Notes: a model not told the origin generated them from the sequence alone. A DNA stretch of 64,000 bases from Streptomyces beigongshangae (GCF_019710745.1 NZ_JAHKJW010000003.1:100201-164200); one strand, 5' to 3'; numbered from the stretch's first letter, positions 8,381 to 17,197 are shown. Made by a program: numbers and translations.

Positions 8381-11092
8381 ATGAGCGTCCAGGAGCAGTC
8401 AGCAGAGGAGCCCGGTGGGGCGTCCGCCGGGGCACAGCCCCGCTCGCTCGCGGAGGACCTGCGGGCCCGCGACGACTCCTCCCTGTCCGCGCTGCTGCGG
8501 GCCCGCCCGGACCTCGTCACCCCCGTACCGACCGACCTGACGCAGCTGGCCGCCCGGGCCGGCACCCGGGCCTCCGTGATCCGTGCCCTGGAGCGCCTGG
8601 ACCGGTTCACGCTCCAGACGGCGGAGGCGCTGGCCGTGGCTCCGGACCCGGCGCCGTACGACACGCTCCTCGGCCTGACGGCGGGCGACGCGGGCGACCC
8701 GGTGGTCGCCGAGGTGCTGCCCGGCGCCGTGGCCGTCCTGCGCGAGCAGGCGCTGGTCTGGGGCCCGGACGACCGGCTCCGGCTGGTCCGTACGGCCCGT
8801 GAGCTGCTGTCGCCCTCGCCGCAGCGCCCGTCCCCGACCGGGCTCGGCCCGACGCTCGCGGAGGCCACGGCGGGCATGTCGCCGGGCCGCGTCCAGGAGA
8901 TCCTGGCGGCGGCCGGGCTGGCGACGACGCACGACGCGGTGTCCGCGGTGGAGTCGCTGACGGCCCTCTTCACCGACCGCGCCCGGATGGCCGCCCTCCT
9001 CGAACCGGCCCCGCCGGAGTCCCTGGAGGTCCTGTCCCGGCTGGTCTGGGGGCCGCCGTACGGTCAGGTGACCGCCGAACCGGCGGCCCGGCTGCGCTGG
9101 CTCCTGGACCGCGGGCTGCTCCTGCCGACGGCGCCCGGCACGGTCGTACTGCCCCGCGAGGCCGCCCTCCACCTGCGGGCGGGACGGGCGCACCGGCGGA
9201 CGGAGCCGCTGCCCCCACCGGTCGTGCCCACCGCCGCGCACCCTCCGCACGTGGTGGACGCCACGGCGGCCGGGCAGGCGTACACCGCGCTCACCACCGT
9301 CGAGGAGCTGCTGAAGGACTGGGACGAGGGCGGCCCGGCGGTGCTGCGCGCGGGCGGCCTGAGCGTACGGGACCTGAAGCGGACCGCCGTGGCCCTGGAC
9401 GTCCCGGAACCGGTCGCCGCCTTCTGGGCCGAACTCGCCTACGCGGCGGGCCTGCTGGCCTCGGACGGCGAGGCCGACGAGCGGTACGCGGCGACGCCCG
9501 CCTACGACGAGTGGCTGGACCTCCCGGCGGCCGAGCGCTGGACCCGGCTGGCCACGGCGTGGCTGTCGGCGACCCGTACGGCGGGCGTGGTCGGCGGCCG
9601 GGACGCCAAGGAGCGCACGCTGTCGGCGCTGGGCCCCGGCCTGGACCGCTCGGCGGCGCCCGAGGTCCGGCACCGGGTCCTCTCGCTCCTCGCCGCGCTG
9701 CCCGAGGGCGGCTCCGCGTCCCCCGACGCGCTGGTCGCCCGGCTGCACTGGGAGCGCGCCCTGCGCGGCGCCACCTCCCCGGACGACCTGCGGGCCCGCC
9801 TCGTCCGGTGGACGCTGACCGAGGCCGAGTCGCTGGGCATCACCGGCAGGGGCGCGCTGTCGGCGCACGGACGGGCACTCCTAGGGGTGGCGGCACCGCA
9901 CGCGCCCGCGTCCGCGTCCGCCCCGAAGCCGACCGCCGGCCCCAGCGGTCCCGGTGGTCCCAGCGGCCCTGGTGGTCCCGGTGGTCCCAGCGGCCCTGGT
10001 GGTTCCGGCGGTCCCGGCGGTCCCGGCGGTCCCGGCGGTCCCGGCGGTCCCGGCGGTCCCGGCGACAAGCTTCCCGTCCACCACCGGCACCACCACCACC
10101 TCCCCGTGCCCCCGCCGCAGCACCGCTCCCCCGCCGAACTGGCCTCCGCCGCCGCCCGCGCCGGCGGCCTCCTGGCTCCGCTGCTGCCCGAGCCCCTGGA
10201 CCACGTCCTCCTCCAGGCCGACCTGACGGCGGTGGCGCCCGGTCCGCTGGAACGCCCCCTGGCCGACGTGCTGAACGTGCTGGCGGACGTGGAGTCGAAG
10301 GGCGGGGCGACGGTGTACCGGTTCACGCCGGGCTCGGTCCGCCGGGCCCTGGACGCGGGCCGCTCGGCCTCCGACCTCCAGGCGTTCCTCGCCGCCCACT
10401 CCCGTACGCCGGTGCCGCAGCCGCTCGCCTACCTGATCGACGACGTGGCGCGCCGACACGGGCACCTGCGGATCGGCGCGGCCTCCGCGTACGTGCGCTG
10501 CGACGACGACGCGCTCCTGAACGAGATCATCGCCGACAAGCGCTCGCAGGGGCTCCGGCTGCGCCGGCTCGCGCCCACGGTCCTGGCCGCCCAGGCCGAC
10601 CCGGCCACGCTCCTCGAAGGACTGCGGGCGATGGGCTTCGCACCGGCCGCCGAGTCCGCCGAGGGGGACGTGCTGATCACGCGCGCGCACGCCCACCGCA
10701 CGCCCCCGCGCACGGCGCCCGAGCCGGTCCCCGACGGCCCGCCGGTCCCCGACGCGACGCTGCTGGGCGCCGCGATCCGGGCCGTCCGTGCGGGCGACCT
10801 GGCCTCCACGGCACCGCGCAAGCCGGCCGCCGACGCCCCCGAGCTGAACGGCGCCCTCCCGCGGACCACCTCCGCCGAGACCCTCGCCACCATGCAGGCC
10901 GCGGTCCTGACCGGCGGAACCCTGTGGATCGGTTACGTCAACGCCGAGGGGGCCGCCAGCCAGCGCGTCATCGCCCCGGTCCGGGTGGAGGGCGGCTTCG
11001 TCACGGCGTACGACCACACCGCGGACGAGGTCAGGACGTACCCCCTGCACCGGGTGACGGGCGTGGCGGAACTGGCGGACGACCAGGACTGA
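8381..11092 (+). CDS. Ssl2/XPB-like helicase-associated protein (Helicase_C_3 type)
   Basis: The 903-residue protein looks like the large actinobacterial protein with a C-terminal XPB/Ssl2-like domain (PF13625 type, from memory). I see no Walker A box, so it is unlikely to be a helicase by itself. It starts with an all-helical region (SLAEDLRARDDSSLSALLRARPDLVTP). In the middle is a low-complexity linker of repeated Gly-Pro-Gly units followed by a His cluster (about residues 519-575). The conserved C-terminal domain carries GTLWIGYVNAEG. The true XPB helicase lies 2.4 kb downstream on the same strand, suggesting they act together. Start ATG 8381. Confidence 0.8.
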   Translation: MSVQEQSAEEPGGASAGAQPRSLAEDLRARDDSSLSALLRARPDLVTPVPTDLTQLAARAGTRASVIRALERLDRFTLQTAEALAVAPDPAPYDTLLGLTAGDAGDPVVAEVLPGAVAVLREQALVWGPDDRLRLVRTARELLSPSPQRPSPTGLGPTLAEATAGMSPGRVQEILAAAGLATTHDAVSAVESLTALFTDRARMAALLEPAPPESLEVLSRLVWGPPYGQVTAEPAARLRWLLDRGLLLPTAPGTVVLPREAALHLRAGRAHRRTEPLPPPVVPTAAHPPHVVDATAAGQAYTALTTVEELLKDWDEGGPAVLRAGGLSVRDLKRTAVALDVPEPVAAFWAELAYAAGLLASDGEADERYAATPAYDEWLDLPAAERWTRLATAWLSATRTAGVVGGRDAKERTLSALGPGLDRSAAPEVRHRVLSLLAALPEGGSASPDALVARLHWERALRGATSPDDLRARLVRWTLTEAESLGITGRGALSAHGRALLGVAAPHAPASASAPKPTAGPSGPGGPSGPGGPGGPSGPGGSGGPGGPGGPGGPGGPGGPGDKLPVHHRHHHHLPVPPPQHRSPAELASAAARAGGLLAPLLPEPLDHVLLQADLTAVAPGPLERPLADVLNVLADVESKGGATVYRFTPGSVRRALDAGRSASDLQAFLAAHSRTPVPQPLAYLIDDVARRHGHLRIGAASAYVRCDDDALLNEIIADKRSQGLRLRRLAPTVLAAQADPATLLEGLRAMGFAPAAESAEGDVLITRAHAHRTPPRTAPEPVPDGPPVPDATLLGAAIRAVRAGDLASTAPRKPAADAPELNGALPRTTSAETLATMQAAVLTGGTLWIGYVNAEGAASQRVIAPVRVEGGFVTAYDHTADEVRTYPLHRVTGVAELADDQD
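9942..10066 (+). repeat. In-frame GGTCCC/GGYCCY microrepeats coding Gly-Pro-Gly linker
   Basis: Near-perfect 9-bp repeats of the type GGTCCCGGC encode a Gly-Pro-Gly linker in the Ssl2-like protein. The array can expand or contract without shifting frame. Confidence 0.8.
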
Positions 11093-11326
11093 GTCCGCCC
11101 TCCCCATGGGGCGACTCACTCGTTCGGGTGTAGGCGGCGATCCATGCACGCCACGCCGGACTCTTCCCACCGACGAGGGACTTCGCAGGGTCTCCCGCAT
11201 CCCGGCGCGAACGGCTGGGCAGTCACACAGCGTTCAAATCGCTCGGCGTTCCGCTCACCCAGAGTTCCAGGGACCGCGGAATTCCGCTCACGCATCAGAA
11301 CGCTCACGCGACGAAAAGGGAATCCC

Positions 11327-11443
11327 ATGCGTACTGCCCGTCGTATCACCACCGTCCTGATCGGTACCGCAGCGCTGCTCGGCGCACTCGCCTCCCAGGC
11401 CGCGGCGATCGGTATCGATCTCGGCGGGGGTCTGACCTTCTGA
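11327..11443 (+). CDS. Tiny secreted peptide (38-residue precursor)
   Basis: The precursor has a classic signal peptide: a basic start (MRTARR), a hydrophobic core and an Ala-rich AxA cleavage site. Cleavage after SQAAA would release IGIDLGGGLTF, only 11 residues. AAGGGA lies 6 nt before the ATG, which supports translation. No family is recognised. A second small secreted product with a similar signal peptide is encoded 225 bp downstream, so the two may be co-expressed. It could be a signalling or surface peptide, which is inference only. Existence of the gene rests on the ribosome-binding site and clean signal peptide. Confidence 0.55.
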   Translation: MRTARRITTVLIGTAALLGALASQAAAIGIDLGGGLTF

Positions 11444-11564
11444 GTCGCCCCCGCCCGCCCAGCACGCGCCGCACGTCCGGTGGGCCGGCCCCGGCACCGC
11501 CCGGCCCGGCCCGCCCCCTCCGCGGCGCTCCTGCCCCGGAGCCGGGCTCACCGCCGGCACCGAC

Positions 11565-11640
11565 TCCGGCTCCGCTTCCGGCCCTGGCTCCGACTCCGGC
11601 CCCGGCTCCGACTCCGGCCCCGGCTCCGGCTCCGGCCCAT
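11565..11640 (+). repeat. GGCTCCGACTCC-type tandem repeat
   Basis: Six- and twelve-bp units built from GGCTCC, GACTCC and GGCCCC fill the gap between the two secreted-peptide genes. It has no gene of its own that I can support. Confidence 0.6.
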
Positions 11641-11667
11641 CAGCTCCCGAAAGGCTCTCGACTTCCC

Positions 11668-11955
11668 ATGCGTCCAGGTCAGTCCGTGCGTCCAGTCCAG
11701 TCCGTGCGTACCACCGTCACGGTCGCCCTCCTCGTCCCGGCGGCCCTCCTCGGCATACTCGCCCCGCACGCCATCGCCCAAGCCGCTCCGTCCGCCCCCT
11801 CCGCCCTGTCCGCCCCCTCCGCCCTGTCCGCCCCATCCGCCCGACACGCCCTGCCGCTGCCCCTGCCGGCGGCCGGTGGCGAACCGCTGGTGACCGAGGG
11901 GGTGAGCATCGAGGGGCCGCTGCTCAACAACCTCACTCTGCCCACGCTGCGGTAG
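11668..11955 (+). CDS. Small secreted protein with Ser-Ala-Pro repeats
   Basis: The precursor is 95 residues from ATG 11668, or 84 from an in-frame GTG at about 11701 (MRTTVTVALLVPAALLG). It has a signal peptide ending near HAIAQA. Repeats of SAPSAL follow, then a hydrophobic tail finishing in LLNNLTLPTLR. The direct repeat CAGTCCGTGCGT occurs twice near the start. The 3' end overlaps the convergent fusion gene by 23 bp. No function is known. The Pro-Ala-rich GGCTCCG repeats before it (about 11565-11640) are in frame but have no start codon. Confidence 0.5.
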   Translation: MRPGQSVRPVQSVRTTVTVALLVPAALLGILAPHAIAQAAPSAPSALSAPSALSAPSARHALPLPLPAAGGEPLVTEGVSIEGPLLNNLTLPTLR

Positions 11956-13294
11956 CCCGGCGCATGCGGTAGCTGTCGCCCTCGAGGCGGACGATCTCCG
12001 CGTGGTGCGCGAGGCGGTCGACCATCGCGGGGGCGGCACCGCCGAAGATCTCGTCCCAGCGGCCGAGGGGGCGGTCGCTGGTCACGATCAGGGAGGCCCG
12101 CTCGTAGCGGTGCGCGACCAGCTGGAAGAAGAGGTGGGCGGTGTCCGGGTCGAAGGGGGTGTAGCCGACTTCGTCGACGATCAGCAGGGGGTGGGCGTCG
12201 AGGACCGCCAGCTCGTCGGCGAGCCGGCCGGCCGTCCGGGCCCCGGCCAGCCGCGCGGCCCACTGCGTGGCGGTCGCGAACAGCACCTGGTGACCGGCCT
12301 GGCAGGCCCGCACGCCCAGACCGACGGCGAGGTGCGTCTTGCCGGTGCCGGGCGGGCCGACCAGCACCACGTTGCGGCGGGCCGCGACGAAGTCCAGCTT
12401 GCCGAGCCGGGCCACGGTCTCCCGGTCGAAGACGCGGGGGTATTCCTCGTCGAACTCCTCCAGCAGCTTCCGCGCGGGGAAGCGGGCGTCACGGATCCGG
12501 GCGTCGGCGCCCGCCTCGTAGGAGCCGTACGGCTCGCGGGGACCGGAGGGGTCGGGTGAGTCGTACGGGGAGGAGGTCGCCTGGGCCGGGATCGGTCCGG
12601 CGGTCCGCGGTACGGGCGGGACGGCTCCCGGCAGCGAGAACTCGGCCGGCACGTAGGACCCGGTCCCGGCCGCCCCGCGATCCGCCTCCCCGCCTCCCCC
12701 GAGCCCGGCCCCGTGCCCCTGTCCTTGTCCCCTGTGCGACCGGTCACCGTGCTCGGCCATCGGGCCCGACATGTAGGCGAGGATCGCCGCCGAGGCGATG
12801 AACGCCATGTGGATGACCGTCCCCCACAGCAGCGAGTGGTGCGAGGTGTGGTGCACGTCCACGAACATCTGGAGCAGATGGACGGACGAGATGCCCACGA
12901 TGGCGGTGGCGAGCTTCACCTTGAGCACGTTGGAGTTGACGTGCGAGAGCCATTCCGGCTGGTCGCGGTGGCCTTGCAGGCCGATGCGCGAGACGAACGT
13001 CTCATAGCCGCCGACGATCACCATGATGAGGAGATTGGCGATCATGACGACGTCGACGAGCTTGAGGACCGCGAGCATCACGTACGTCTCGTTCGCCTGC
13101 CCGGTCACGCACCGGAGGATTAAACGCCACAGCTCGTTGAAGAACTTGTAGACGTACACGCCCTGCGCGGCCACCAGCCCGAAGTACAGCGGGGCCTGGA
13201 GCCAGCGGGTGGCGAAGAGCGCGTATCCGAGGGTCGTGGTCGGTGTGGAGACGGCGGGCAGCGGCGGGGGCGGGGTGTGGCTGTGACCGGACAA
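11933..13294 (-). CDS. UPF0114/YqhA-type membrane domain fused to IstB-like ATPase
   Basis: One uninterrupted 453-residue frame joins two unrelated domains. Residues about 22-178 resemble the UPF0114/TIGR00645 membrane family (four hydrophobic segments, ATRWLQAPLYFGL, LVDVVMIANLL). Residues about 179-262 are a Gly/Pro/Ser-rich linker. Residues about 263-453 are an IstB/DnaC-like AAA+ domain with Walker A GPPGTGKT (Lys319), Walker B LLIVDEVGY (Asp374-Glu375) and the sensor-like VTSDRP. TTG at 13294 is chosen because AGGGAGG lies about 6-7 nt upstream. IstB is normally the IS21 transposition helper, but no istA or terminal repeat is present. The gene is divergent from the XPB gene. Confidence 0.75.
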   Translation of the reverse strand: MSGHSHTPPPPLPAVSTPTTTLGYALFATRWLQAPLYFGLVAAQGVYVYKFFNELWRLILRCVTGQANETYVMLAVLKLVDVVMIANLLIMVIVGGYETFVSRIGLQGHRDQPEWLSHVNSNVLKVKLATAIVGISSVHLLQMFVDVHHTSHHSLLWGTVIHMAFIASAAILAYMSGPMAEHGDRSHRGQGQGHGAGLGGGGEADRGAAGTGSYVPAEFSLPGAVPPVPRTAGPIPAQATSSPYDSPDPSGPREPYGSYEAGADARIRDARFPARKLLEEFDEEYPRVFDRETVARLGKLDFVAARRNVVLVGPPGTGKTHLAVGLGVRACQAGHQVLFATATQWAARLAGARTAGRLADELAVLDAHPLLIVDEVGYTPFDPDTAHLFFQLVAHRYERASLIVTSDRPLGRWDEIFGGAAPAMVDRLAHHAEIVRLEGDSYRMRRATAAWAE

Positions 13295-13539
13295 GGGTGG
13301 CCCTCCCTGGGCGATGACCTGGGGCAGTGACCTGCAGGGTCGCCATTCTTCGGGGCCGCCGTGGTAAATCGGAATTCCCACCACTCATTGGGCTGAATAG
13401 ACATCCAGTAGGACAGGACGGTGAAGGGCGGCCTCCCACGACACCGACCGACGGCGGCGGGCAGCGGCGATCAGGCACACTGGACGTTTGGCCGTGCACG
13501 TCGTACGGCCGTCACGGCTGTGCAGAAGGGGACGCGCGC

Positions 13540-15246
13540 GTGAATGGTCCACTCATCGTCCAGTCCGACAAGACCCTGCTCCTGGAAGTCGACCACGAGC
13601 TGGCGGACGAGTGCCGCCGGGTCATCGCCCCCTTCGCCGAGCTGGAGCGTGCGCCGGAGCACATCCACACCTACCGGGTGACCCCGCTCGGCCTGTGGAA
13701 CGCGCGTGCAGCCGGGCACGACGCCGAGCAGGTCGTGGACGCGCTCGTGCAGTACAGCCGCTATCCGGTGCCGCACGCCCTGCTGGTCGACATCGCGGAG
13801 ACGATGGGCCGCTACGGCCGGCTCACGCTGAGCAAGCACCCGGCGCACGGGCTCGTCCTGACCACCACCGACCGGCCCGTGCTGGAGGAGATCCTGCGCT
13901 CCAAGCGGATCACCCCGCTGGTGGGCAACCGGATCGACCCGGACACGGTCGCCGTGCACCCCTCCGAGCGCGGTCAGATCAAGCAGACGCTGCTGAAGCT
14001 GGGCTGGCCGGCCGAGGACCTCGCCGGGTACGTGGACGGGGAGGCGCACCCCATCGGCCTCGCCGAGGACGGCTGGGCCCTGCGGCCGTACCAGAAGCAG
14101 GCGGTGGAGAACTTCTGGCACGGCGGGTCCGGGGTGGTCGTCCTCCCCTGCGGCGCGGGCAAGACGCTGGTCGGCGCCGGGGCCATGGCCGAGGCGAAGG
14201 CCACCACGCTCATCCTCGTCACGAACACCGTCTCGGCCCGGCAGTGGAAGCACGAGCTGGTGAAGCGCACGACGCTGACCGAGGAGGAGATCGGCGAGTA
14301 CAGCGGTACGCGCAAGGAGATCCGGCCGGTCACCATCGCGACGTACCAGGTGCTGACGACCCGGCGGAAGGGCGTCTATCCGCACCTGGAGCTGTTCGAC
14401 TCGCGCGACTGGGGTCTGATCGTCTACGACGAGGTGCACCTGCTGCCCGCCCCGGTGTTCAAGTTCACCGCCGACCTCCAGGCACGCCGCCGGCTCGGTC
14501 TGACGGCCACGCTGGTGCGGGAGGACGGCCGCGAGTCGGACGTGTTCTCGCTCATCGGGCCGAAGCGTTTCGACGCGCCCTGGAAGGAGATCGAGGCGCA
14601 GGGATACATCGCGCCGGCCGACTGCGTCGAGGTGCGGGTGAACCTGACGGACGCGGAGCGGCTCGCGTACGCGACGGCCGAGGCGGAGGAGAAGTACCGC
14701 TTCTGTGCCACGACGGCGACGAAGCGCAAGGTCACGGAGGCACTGGTGCGCCGGTTCGCGGGGCAGCAGACGCTGGTCATCGGGCAGTACATCGATCAGC
14801 TCGACGAGCTGGGCGAGCATCTGGACGCGCCGGTCATCAAGGGCGAGACGCCGAACGCGCAGCGCGAGAAGCTGTTCGAGGCGTTCCGGCAGGGGGAGAT
14901 CAACGTCCTGGTGGTCTCGAAGGTCGCCAACTTCTCCATCGACCTGCCGGAGGCGACGGTCGCCATCCAGGTCTCGGGCACCTTCGGTTCCCGCCAGGAG
15001 GAGGCCCAGCGGCTGGGCCGGGTGCTGCGTCCGAAGGCGGACGGCCACCAGGCGCACTTCTACTCGGTCGTGGCGCGCGACACCATCGACCAGGACTTCG
15101 CGGCCCACCGCCAGCGCTTCCTGGCCGAGCAGGGATACGCGTACCGGATCGTGGACGCGGACGAACTGCTGGCGGACAACACAGGCAGCGCGGACAGCAC
15201 AGGCAGCACGGAAAGCACGGAAAGCACGGAAAGCACGGACGGCTAG
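13540..15246 (+). CDS. XPB-type DNA repair helicase
   Basis: The 568-residue superfamily 2 helicase has Walker A PCGAGKT (Lys208), DEVH box at 297-300, motif III TATLVRED and motif VI QRLGRVLRP. The N-terminal third matches bacterial XPB proteins. It should be a 3'-5' DNA translocase acting in repair or transcription. GTG at 13540 is preceded by AAGGGG. The C-terminus is a low-complexity tail of repeated Ser-Thr-Glu (STES-TES), coded by GGAAAGCAC-type repeats at 15180-15240. The Ssl2-like partner gene is upstream. Confidence 0.9.
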   Translation: MNGPLIVQSDKTLLLEVDHELADECRRVIAPFAELERAPEHIHTYRVTPLGLWNARAAGHDAEQVVDALVQYSRYPVPHALLVDIAETMGRYGRLTLSKHPAHGLVLTTTDRPVLEEILRSKRITPLVGNRIDPDTVAVHPSERGQIKQTLLKLGWPAEDLAGYVDGEAHPIGLAEDGWALRPYQKQAVENFWHGGSGVVVLPCGAGKTLVGAGAMAEAKATTLILVTNTVSARQWKHELVKRTTLTEEEIGEYSGTRKEIRPVTIATYQVLTTRRKGVYPHLELFDSRDWGLIVYDEVHLLPAPVFKFTADLQARRRLGLTATLVREDGRESDVFSLIGPKRFDAPWKEIEAQGYIAPADCVEVRVNLTDAERLAYATAEAEEKYRFCATTATKRKVTEALVRRFAGQQTLVIGQYIDQLDELGEHLDAPVIKGETPNAQREKLFEAFRQGEINVLVVSKVANFSIDLPEATVAIQVSGTFGSRQEEAQRLGRVLRPKADGHQAHFYSVVARDTIDQDFAAHRQRFLAEQGYAYRIVDADELLADNTGSADSTGSTESTESTESTDG

Positions 15247-15262
15247 TCCGTCGGTCCGTGCC

Positions 15263-15451
15263 TCAGCGGCGGCGTACGCCCGCCTCCTCGTCGCACTCGC
15301 CGAGCAGGACCACGCCGAGGGTGGCGCCGGTGAAGACCCTGACGGCGCGCAGGGCGTCGCCGAGGCGGTGCCGGCGACCGTCCCGCGGGGCGGTCACGCC
15401 GGACGGCGGCAGGGGGCGGACGATGGCCGGGGTGAACGTCGCGGTACTCAT
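15263..15451 (-). CDS. Small hypothetical protein
   Basis: The frame codes for 62 residues beginning MSTATFTPAIVRPLPPSG, with a short hydrophobic stretch (VFTGATLGVVLLG) and an Arg-rich end. I recognise no family. GGAG is present just before the ATG but only 2 nt away, closer than ideal. The gene is convergent with XPB, with 16 bp between stops. Moderate doubt that it is real. Confidence 0.45.
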   Translation of the reverse strand: MSTATFTPAIVRPLPPSGVTAPRDGRRHRLGDALRAVRVFTGATLGVVLLGECDEEAGVRRR

Positions 15452-15628
15452 GTCTCCATGGTGGGACCCGGCGGCCCCGCCTCCATCGGTCTGCGGGCCG
15501 AACCCCACCCGCCCCGCCGTACGACTCCGGGCCTACCCCCGCCCGTAGGGAGGGGGACGTCGTCCCCTAGGGGACCGGGGACGGGCGTCACGTCCGGATC
15601 GCTCACGGGGACCGCCCCGAACAATTAC

Positions 15629-15657
15629 TTGGCTAGCCACATAATCGGTGCTACTTT
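15629..15657 (+). promoter_or_regulatory. Promoter of redox operon
   Basis: TTGGCT at 15629-15634 and TACTTT at 15652-15657 are separated by 17 bp, a good vegetative-type promoter. It directly precedes the oxidoreductase gene and overlaps the inverted repeat described next. Confidence 0.7.
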
Positions 15658-15670
15658 TATGTGGCTGGCC
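15631..15670 (+). promoter_or_regulatory. Inverted-repeat operator, probably for the MarR regulator
   Basis: GGCTAGCCACATAA and TTATGTGGCTGGCC match as an inverted repeat at 13 of 14 positions around a 12-bp spacer. It covers the -35 to -10 region of the promoter. A MarR-family gene lies two genes down the same operon, so autorepression of the module is the natural reading. Which protein binds is inferred. Confidence 0.65.
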
Positions 15671-15713
15671 ACGGAAATGGACGGCGCAACGAACCTCACC
15701 CAGGGAGAAAGCA

Positions 15714-16631
15714 ATGATGAAAGCCATCGTCTTCGACACCTTCGGCACCACCGAGGTCCTGCACGAGGCGCGGATCGAGACCCCCGAGCCCGGCCCCGGC
15801 CAGGTCCGCGTCCGCATCCGCGCGGTCGGCGTCAACCCGGTGGACGGCAAGATCCGCTCCGGCACCATGGAGGCCGTCTTCCCCACCACCCTGCCCGCCG
15901 TCCCCGGCGGAGAGATCGCCGGTGTGGTGGACGCCCTCGGCGAAGGCGTCGACCACCTCAAGGTCGGCGACGAGGTACTGGGCTGGTCCGACACCGGCTC
16001 CTACGCCCAGTACGCCCTGGCCGACGCCACCGTCCTGGCCCCCAAGCCCGCCGCCCTGGACTGGATCCACGCCGCCGCCCTGCCGGTGGCGAGCGACGGC
16101 GCCGAACGCGTCCTGGACCTCCTCGACGTCGGGGCCGGCGAGACCCTCCTGATCCACGGCGCCTCCGGCGCGCTCGGCACCGTCGCCGTCCAGCTCGCCG
16201 TCGCCCGCGGCGCCCACGTCATCGGCACCGCCGGTCCCGCCAACCAGGACTACGTCACCTCCCTCGGCGCCACCGCCCTGACCTACGGGGACGACCTCGT
16301 CGAGCGGGTCCGCGCCCTCGCCCCCCACGGCATCGACGCCGTCCTCGACGCCGCCGGCAAGGGCGCGCTGGAGGACTCCATCACCCTGCGCGGCACCACC
16401 GACCGGATCGTCACCACCGCCGACTTCCGCGCCGCCGAGCTCGGCGTCGTCTTCGCCCAGGGCCCCCAGCGCCGCTCCGCCACCCGCCTCGCCGAACTCG
16501 CCCGGCAGGCCGCCGACGGCACGCTGACCCTCACGGTCGGCGCGACCTACCCCCTCGCCGAAGCCGCCACCGCCCAGCAGGTCAGCGACAGTGGCCACGG
16601 CCGCGGAAAGCTCGTCCTCACCGTCGACTAG
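15714..16631 (+). CDS. NADP-dependent quinone-oxidoreductase-like enzyme
   Basis: The 305-residue protein is a medium-chain dehydrogenase/reductase of the quinone oxidoreductase type. It has an N-terminal GroES-like domain (PGPGQVRVRIRAVGVNPVDGKIR) and a Rossmann part with LIHGASGALGTVAVQLA. The structural zinc cysteines are absent, as usual for this branch. It probably reduces quinones or enones with NADPH. AGGGAG lies 6 nt before ATG 15714; ATG 15717 is also possible. It is the first gene of a set with a MarR regulator and an old yellow enzyme, under a clear promoter/operator. Confidence 0.85.
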   Translation: MMKAIVFDTFGTTEVLHEARIETPEPGPGQVRVRIRAVGVNPVDGKIRSGTMEAVFPTTLPAVPGGEIAGVVDALGEGVDHLKVGDEVLGWSDTGSYAQYALADATVLAPKPAALDWIHAAALPVASDGAERVLDLLDVGAGETLLIHGASGALGTVAVQLAVARGAHVIGTAGPANQDYVTSLGATALTYGDDLVERVRALAPHGIDAVLDAAGKGALEDSITLRGTTDRIVTTADFRAAELGVVFAQGPQRRSATRLAELARQAADGTLTLTVGATYPLAEAATAQQVSDSGHGRGKLVLTVD

Positions 16632-16667
16632 ACGATCACTCCCACCCAGGTGGCCGAGGGAGCAGCA

Positions 16668-17147
16668 ATGCCCGGTTCCACTTCATTCCGGCCACCGAAC
16701 GCGGCGGGCGAGGGGCCGTTGAGCTACGCCGTCTTCCAGCTCGCCCGCGCCCACCGCGGCCGTGCCGCCGCCATGCTGCGCGCCATGAACCTGCACCCGG
16801 GACAGGAGCTGCTGCTGATGCAGCTCTACGACCGCGACGGCCAGACCCAGGCCGAGCTGCTGGAGCGGGTCGACCTCGACCACTCCACCGTCTCCAAGTC
16901 GCTGCGCCGCATGCAGGACGCCGGGCTGCTCACCCGGGAGCCGGCCCGCCACGACCGGCGGGTCATGGTGGTCCGCCTCACCGCTGCCGGGCGTGCCCCG
17001 CAGCAGTCCATCACCGACATGTGGCGCACTCTGGAGCAGATCTCCGTACGCGACCTGACGCCCGAGCAGGTCGAGATGTTCACCGCGTGGGCCCGCCTGA
17101 TCGAGACATCGGTCAGGGACCACGGCCGGCGGGCACCCGCCGGCTGA
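16668..17147 (+). CDS. MarR family transcriptional regulator
   Basis: The 159-residue protein has the MarR winged helix: TQAELLERVDLDHSTVSKSLRRMQDAGLL is the recognition helix region and REPARHDRRVMVVRLT is the wing. It should be a dimeric DNA-binding repressor responding to a phenolic or electrophile ligand. GAGGGAG precedes ATG 16668. The spacing to the upstream oxidoreductase is 36 bp, suggesting an operon. The inverted repeat at 15631-15670 is its likely site. Confidence 0.85.
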   Translation: MPGSTSFRPPNAAGEGPLSYAVFQLARAHRGRAAAMLRAMNLHPGQELLLMQLYDRDGQTQAELLERVDLDHSTVSKSLRRMQDAGLLTREPARHDRRVMVVRLTAAGRAPQQSITDMWRTLEQISVRDLTPEQVEMFTAWARLIETSVRDHGRRAPAG

Positions 17148-17177
17148 TCCCGACGCCCCGTCCCCGCGGACGTACCG

Positions 17178-17197
17178 GCGCCACGCACACGTGGCGC
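17178..17197 (+). promoter_or_regulatory. Inverted repeat between marR and old yellow enzyme gene
   Basis: GCGCCACG-CACA-CGTGGCGC is a perfect 8-bp inverted repeat, 27 bp before the next start codon. It may be a terminator, an attenuating stem or a second regulator site: it shares GCCAC/GTGGC with the operator at 15631-15670. Confidence 0.45.

Noticed and set aside
9942..10066. Regular GGTCCC repeats as a CRISPR array
   Set aside because: No spacers. It is an in-frame Gly-Pro-Gly coding repeat.
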